In this document: in pieces, positions 6,212 through 7,821 of the stretch
How the letters are laid out: each line of letters starts with the position of its first letter
Numbering within the stretch: position 1 is the stretch's first letter
Assembly (NCBI GenBank): GCA_947442095.1
Contig: CANEVG010000159.1
Span: 1-7,821 of the forward strand
From: Sphingomonadaceae bacterium
Lineage (GTDB): Bacteria; Pseudomonadota; Alphaproteobacteria; Sphingomonadales; Sphingomonadaceae
Direction: 5' to 3'
Length of the DNA: 7,821 nt
Made by a program: the position numbers and the translations under genes
The notes under the pieces: model-generated
The model's input: only the letters and a program-made list of their open reading frames with translations
Database searches by the model: none
Told to the model about the DNA's origin: nothing

Positions 6212-7326
6212 CACGCGTTTCGGACCGCTATGCCGCGCTGGTCGCGGCGGGTGAGCTGAGGCCAGATCCCGAACAAAGTGCCGCCGCCGCCCGGCTGGAC
6301 GCCCTACAGCATGCGCTTGAACAGCCAGTCGCCAAACCCGGCGTTCTTTCGCGTCTCCTCGGTGCCAAGCCTCCCGAGCCGCCGCGCGGGCTCTATCTGT
6401 GGGGCGGTGTCGGACGCGGCAAGTCGATGCTGATGGACCTGTTCCACACCGCACTCACCGGGCCGAGCAAGCGCCGTGCGCATTTCCACGAATTCATGCT
6501 GGATGTCCACGCCCGCCTGCGCGTCGAGCGCGCGAAGGAACGCGGCGATCCGATCCCGCCCGTGGCCGAAGCCATCGCGCGCGAAGCCAGCGTGCTCGCG
6601 TTTGACGAGATGGTGGTGAACAACAGCGCGGATGCGATGATCATGAGCCGCCTGTTCACCGCGCTGATCACGGGGCACGGTGTCACGGTTGTCACAACCT
6701 CGAACCGCGCGCCCGGCGAACTCTACAAGGACGGGCTCAACCGCGAGCATTTCCTACCCTTCATCGCGCTCATCGAAAACCGGCTTGATATCGTCGCGCT
6801 CAATGGTCCGACTGACTACCGCTTGGCCCGCATGCAGGGCGTGGGCACCTGGCACGTGCCCAATGGCTCCGAGGCGACTGCTGCCGTGCGTGAAGCCTTT
6901 TTCCGGCTGACCGACTATCCACCCGAGGACAGCGTGAATGTGCCCGCCGGCGCGCTGGATCTGGGCGGGGGACGCATGCTCCATGTGCCCAAGAGCCTCA
7001 AGGGCGTGGCGGTGTTCAGTTTCAAGCGGCTTTGCGCAGAGGCGCGCGGCGCAGCGGACTATCTGGCGATTGCGCGCAACTACCACACTGTCATTCTGGT
7101 GGGCGTCCCCCGGCTCGGCCCGGACCAGCGCAACGAGGCGGCCCGCTTCGTCACGCTGATCGACGCGCTTTACGAGAGTAAGGTAAAGCTGATCGCAACC
7201 GCCGACGCCGAGCCAGCCGACCTCTATCCTTCAGGCGACGGCCGCTTCGAGTTCGAACGGACGGTCAGCCGCCTTATCGAAATGCAGAGCCGTGACTATC
7301 TCGCGCTTGGCCACGGGGAAGCGTGA
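6208..7326 (+). CDS. zapE: ZapE/AFG1-family P-loop ATPase
   Basis: A 372-residue AFG1-like ATPase. In E. coli, ZapE acts at the division ring; the mitochondrial relative AFG1/LACE1 is linked to turnover of respiratory-chain proteins. The Walker A motif is GGVGRGKS (66-73) in the family context YLWGGVGRGKSMLMDLF. Walker B is VLAFDE, with D133 and E134, followed by MVVNNSADAM. The sensor 1 region TTSNRAPGELYKDGLNR (163-179) and FLPFI (182-186) are also typical. Length fits the family. The Walker B neighbourhood differs from the usual FDEF-x-V-T/S-D-I-x-DAM form. The ATG overlaps the thioesterase stop (ATGA), indicating translational coupling. Placement behind sdhB is consistent with, but does not prove, a link to respiratory complexes. 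No signal peptide or membrane helix is visible. Confidence 0.94.
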   Translation: MTRVSDRYAALVAAGELRPDPEQSAAAARLDALQHALEQPVAKPGVLSRLLGAKPPEPPRGLYLWGGVGRGKSMLMDLFHTALTGPSKRRAHFHEFMLDVHARLRVERAKERGDPIPPVAEAIAREASVLAFDEMVVNNSADAMIMSRLFTALITGHGVTVVTTSNRAPGELYKDGLNREHFLPFIALIENRLDIVALNGPTDYRLARMQGVGTWHVPNGSEATAAVREAFFRLTDYPPEDSVNVPAGALDLGGGRMLHVPKSLKGVAVFSFKRLCAEARGAADYLAIARNYHTVILVGVPRLGPDQRNEAARFVTLIDALYESKVKLIATADAEPADLYPSGDGRFEFERTVSRLIEMQSRDYLALGHGEA

Positions 7327-7686
7327 AGGTTAACGGCACTCGGCACAGTTCAGGCTAGTTAGGACCGATTCGCACATCACCTATGGCTAGTTCGGTTAGT
7401 TCTCAGCAGAGGAGCAATCCCTGCGCGCACCGGACAATGCAAGACAGGATCCGGCAGAACGTTCATAGGTCGGGGATCATTTTTAGAGCTGGAAGGAACC
7501 AAAGTAGCTGTAATTCAATCAGAATTGACAAAGCCCGGGAACGGAGCTCCCGGGCTTTGTGAAGAACTTTTAGCGTAAAGAGCTGATTAGGCGCGTCGAC
7601 CGCGAAAAATATACCAAAGCATCGTGAGCCTCCATTCCCGAATTACCGATTATGGAAATATCACTAAGGTTCATGGTTAACAAGGG
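7327..7686. other. Gene-free region between zapE and the EAL-protein gene
   Basis: This 360-base stretch between two convergent genes has no convincing gene. It holds the octamer GGCTAGTT twice (7353-7360 and 7385-7392, offset 32 bases), a small AATTC-N5-GAATT palindrome (7512-7526) and the hairpin at 7528-7560. A 59-codon frame at 7383-7562 runs through the hairpin and is rich in rare AGG/AGA codons, so it is not called. Composition from about 7560 to 7690 is AT-rich. A small RNA ending at the hairpin is possible but unproven. Confidence 0.5.
7528..7560. terminator. Perfect 13-bp hairpin, likely shared terminator
   Basis: ACAAAGCCCGGGA (7528-7540) is the exact reverse complement of TCCCGGGCTTTGT (7548-7560), with a 7-base loop. 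The GC core followed by TTTGT on both strands fits a bidirectional terminator between zapE (ending 201 bases before it) and the convergent EAL gene (ending 126 bases away on the other side). The T tracts are short. Confidence 0.75.
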
Positions 7687-7821
7687 CTAAACGACACCAC
7701 TTTGGCGCGATAGCCCTTTCGCGTACTCCCTGCGGAAAGCCTCGATTGGCTGCGGCCGACCGATGAAAAACCCCTGCGCATGATCGCATCCTAGCTCGCG
7801 CAGCCTTGCCAGGGTCTCGCT
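7687..7821 (-). CDS. C-terminal end of an EAL-domain protein (c-di-GMP phosphodiesterase family), partial
   Basis: The minus strand is open from the window edge to a TAG at 7687-7689, giving the last 44 residues of a gene that starts outside. The stretch TLARLRELGCDHAQGFFIGR, continuing PQP, is the characteristic end of EAL domains, which hydrolyse cyclic di-GMP; the conserved elements are L-x-x-LGC-D-x-x-QG-[FY], followed by x-x-x-[RK]P. After it come only about 17 more residues, so EAL is the last domain. The EAL motif itself and the metal ligands are outside the window, so activity cannot be judged, and a GGDEF or sensory domain may precede it. Confidence 0.9.
   Translation of the reverse strand, partial: SETLARLRELGCDHAQGFFIGRPQPIEAFRREYAKGLSRQSGVV

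Noticed and set aside
7525..7560. TTGACA, a perfect -35 hexamer
   Set aside because: Seventeen bases downstream is GC-rich hairpin sequence (TCCCGG), not a -10 box; the hexamer overlaps the terminator stem and is probably chance.
7383..7562. Forward 59-codon frame after zapE
   Set aside because: No Shine-Dalgarno sequence, many rare AGG/AGA codons, and it reads through the 13-bp terminator hairpin to its stop.

Overview
The window looks like a piece of a GC-rich alphaproteobacterial chromosome. A sphingomonad (Sphingomonadales; Erythrobacter, Novosphingobium or Sphingomonas type) fits best. This rests on protein style: an RNase E whose S1 domain is split by an acidic insert and which ends in a GWW motif, a ZapE/AFG1-type ATPase, and an alphaproteobacterial SdhB. 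The order assignment is inference. No phage, insertion sequence, CRISPR array, tRNA or rRNA was seen.

Layout, left to right. Bases 1-246 are open in one forward frame and may hold the tail of an unrecognised gene, but the support is weak. Bases 247-621 are a gene-poor, hairpin-containing leader before rne. Bases 622-3528 encode a complete 968-residue ribonuclease E. A symmetrical hairpin at 3570-3599 separates it from a convergent gene on the minus strand (3607-4239), a small class I SAM-dependent methyltransferase resembling METTL7/TMT1 proteins. About 300 unusually AT-rich bases follow, containing a TATAAT-N12-ATTATA inverted repeat. Next is a 60-residue Flp/Fap-type pilin (4543-4725) with a hairpin just before its ribosome binding site and a strong terminator after it.

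The second half is a forward cluster: sdhB (succinate dehydrogenase iron-sulfur subunit, all 11 cluster cysteines present), a PaaI-type hotdog thioesterase 24 bases later, and zapE (AFG1-like ATPase), whose start overlaps the thioesterase stop by 4 bases. This looks like one transcription unit linking respiratory complex II, acyl-CoA hydrolysis and an ATPase family tied to division and membrane-protein quality control. sdhC, sdhD and sdhA are not immediately upstream; the pilin sits there instead. After zapE come 360 bases without a convincing gene, with a perfect 13-bp hairpin that probably serves as a shared terminator. At the right edge, on the minus strand, lie the last 44 codons of an EAL-domain protein (cyclic-di-GMP phosphodiesterase family).

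Most of this is housekeeping content. The points that deserve a second look are the split S1 domain and PNPase-docking tail of RNase E, the METTL7-like methyltransferase, the stand-alone pilin with its own control elements, the separation of sdhB from the other sdh genes, and the structured non-coding stretches. I found no evidence for a new multi-gene system.
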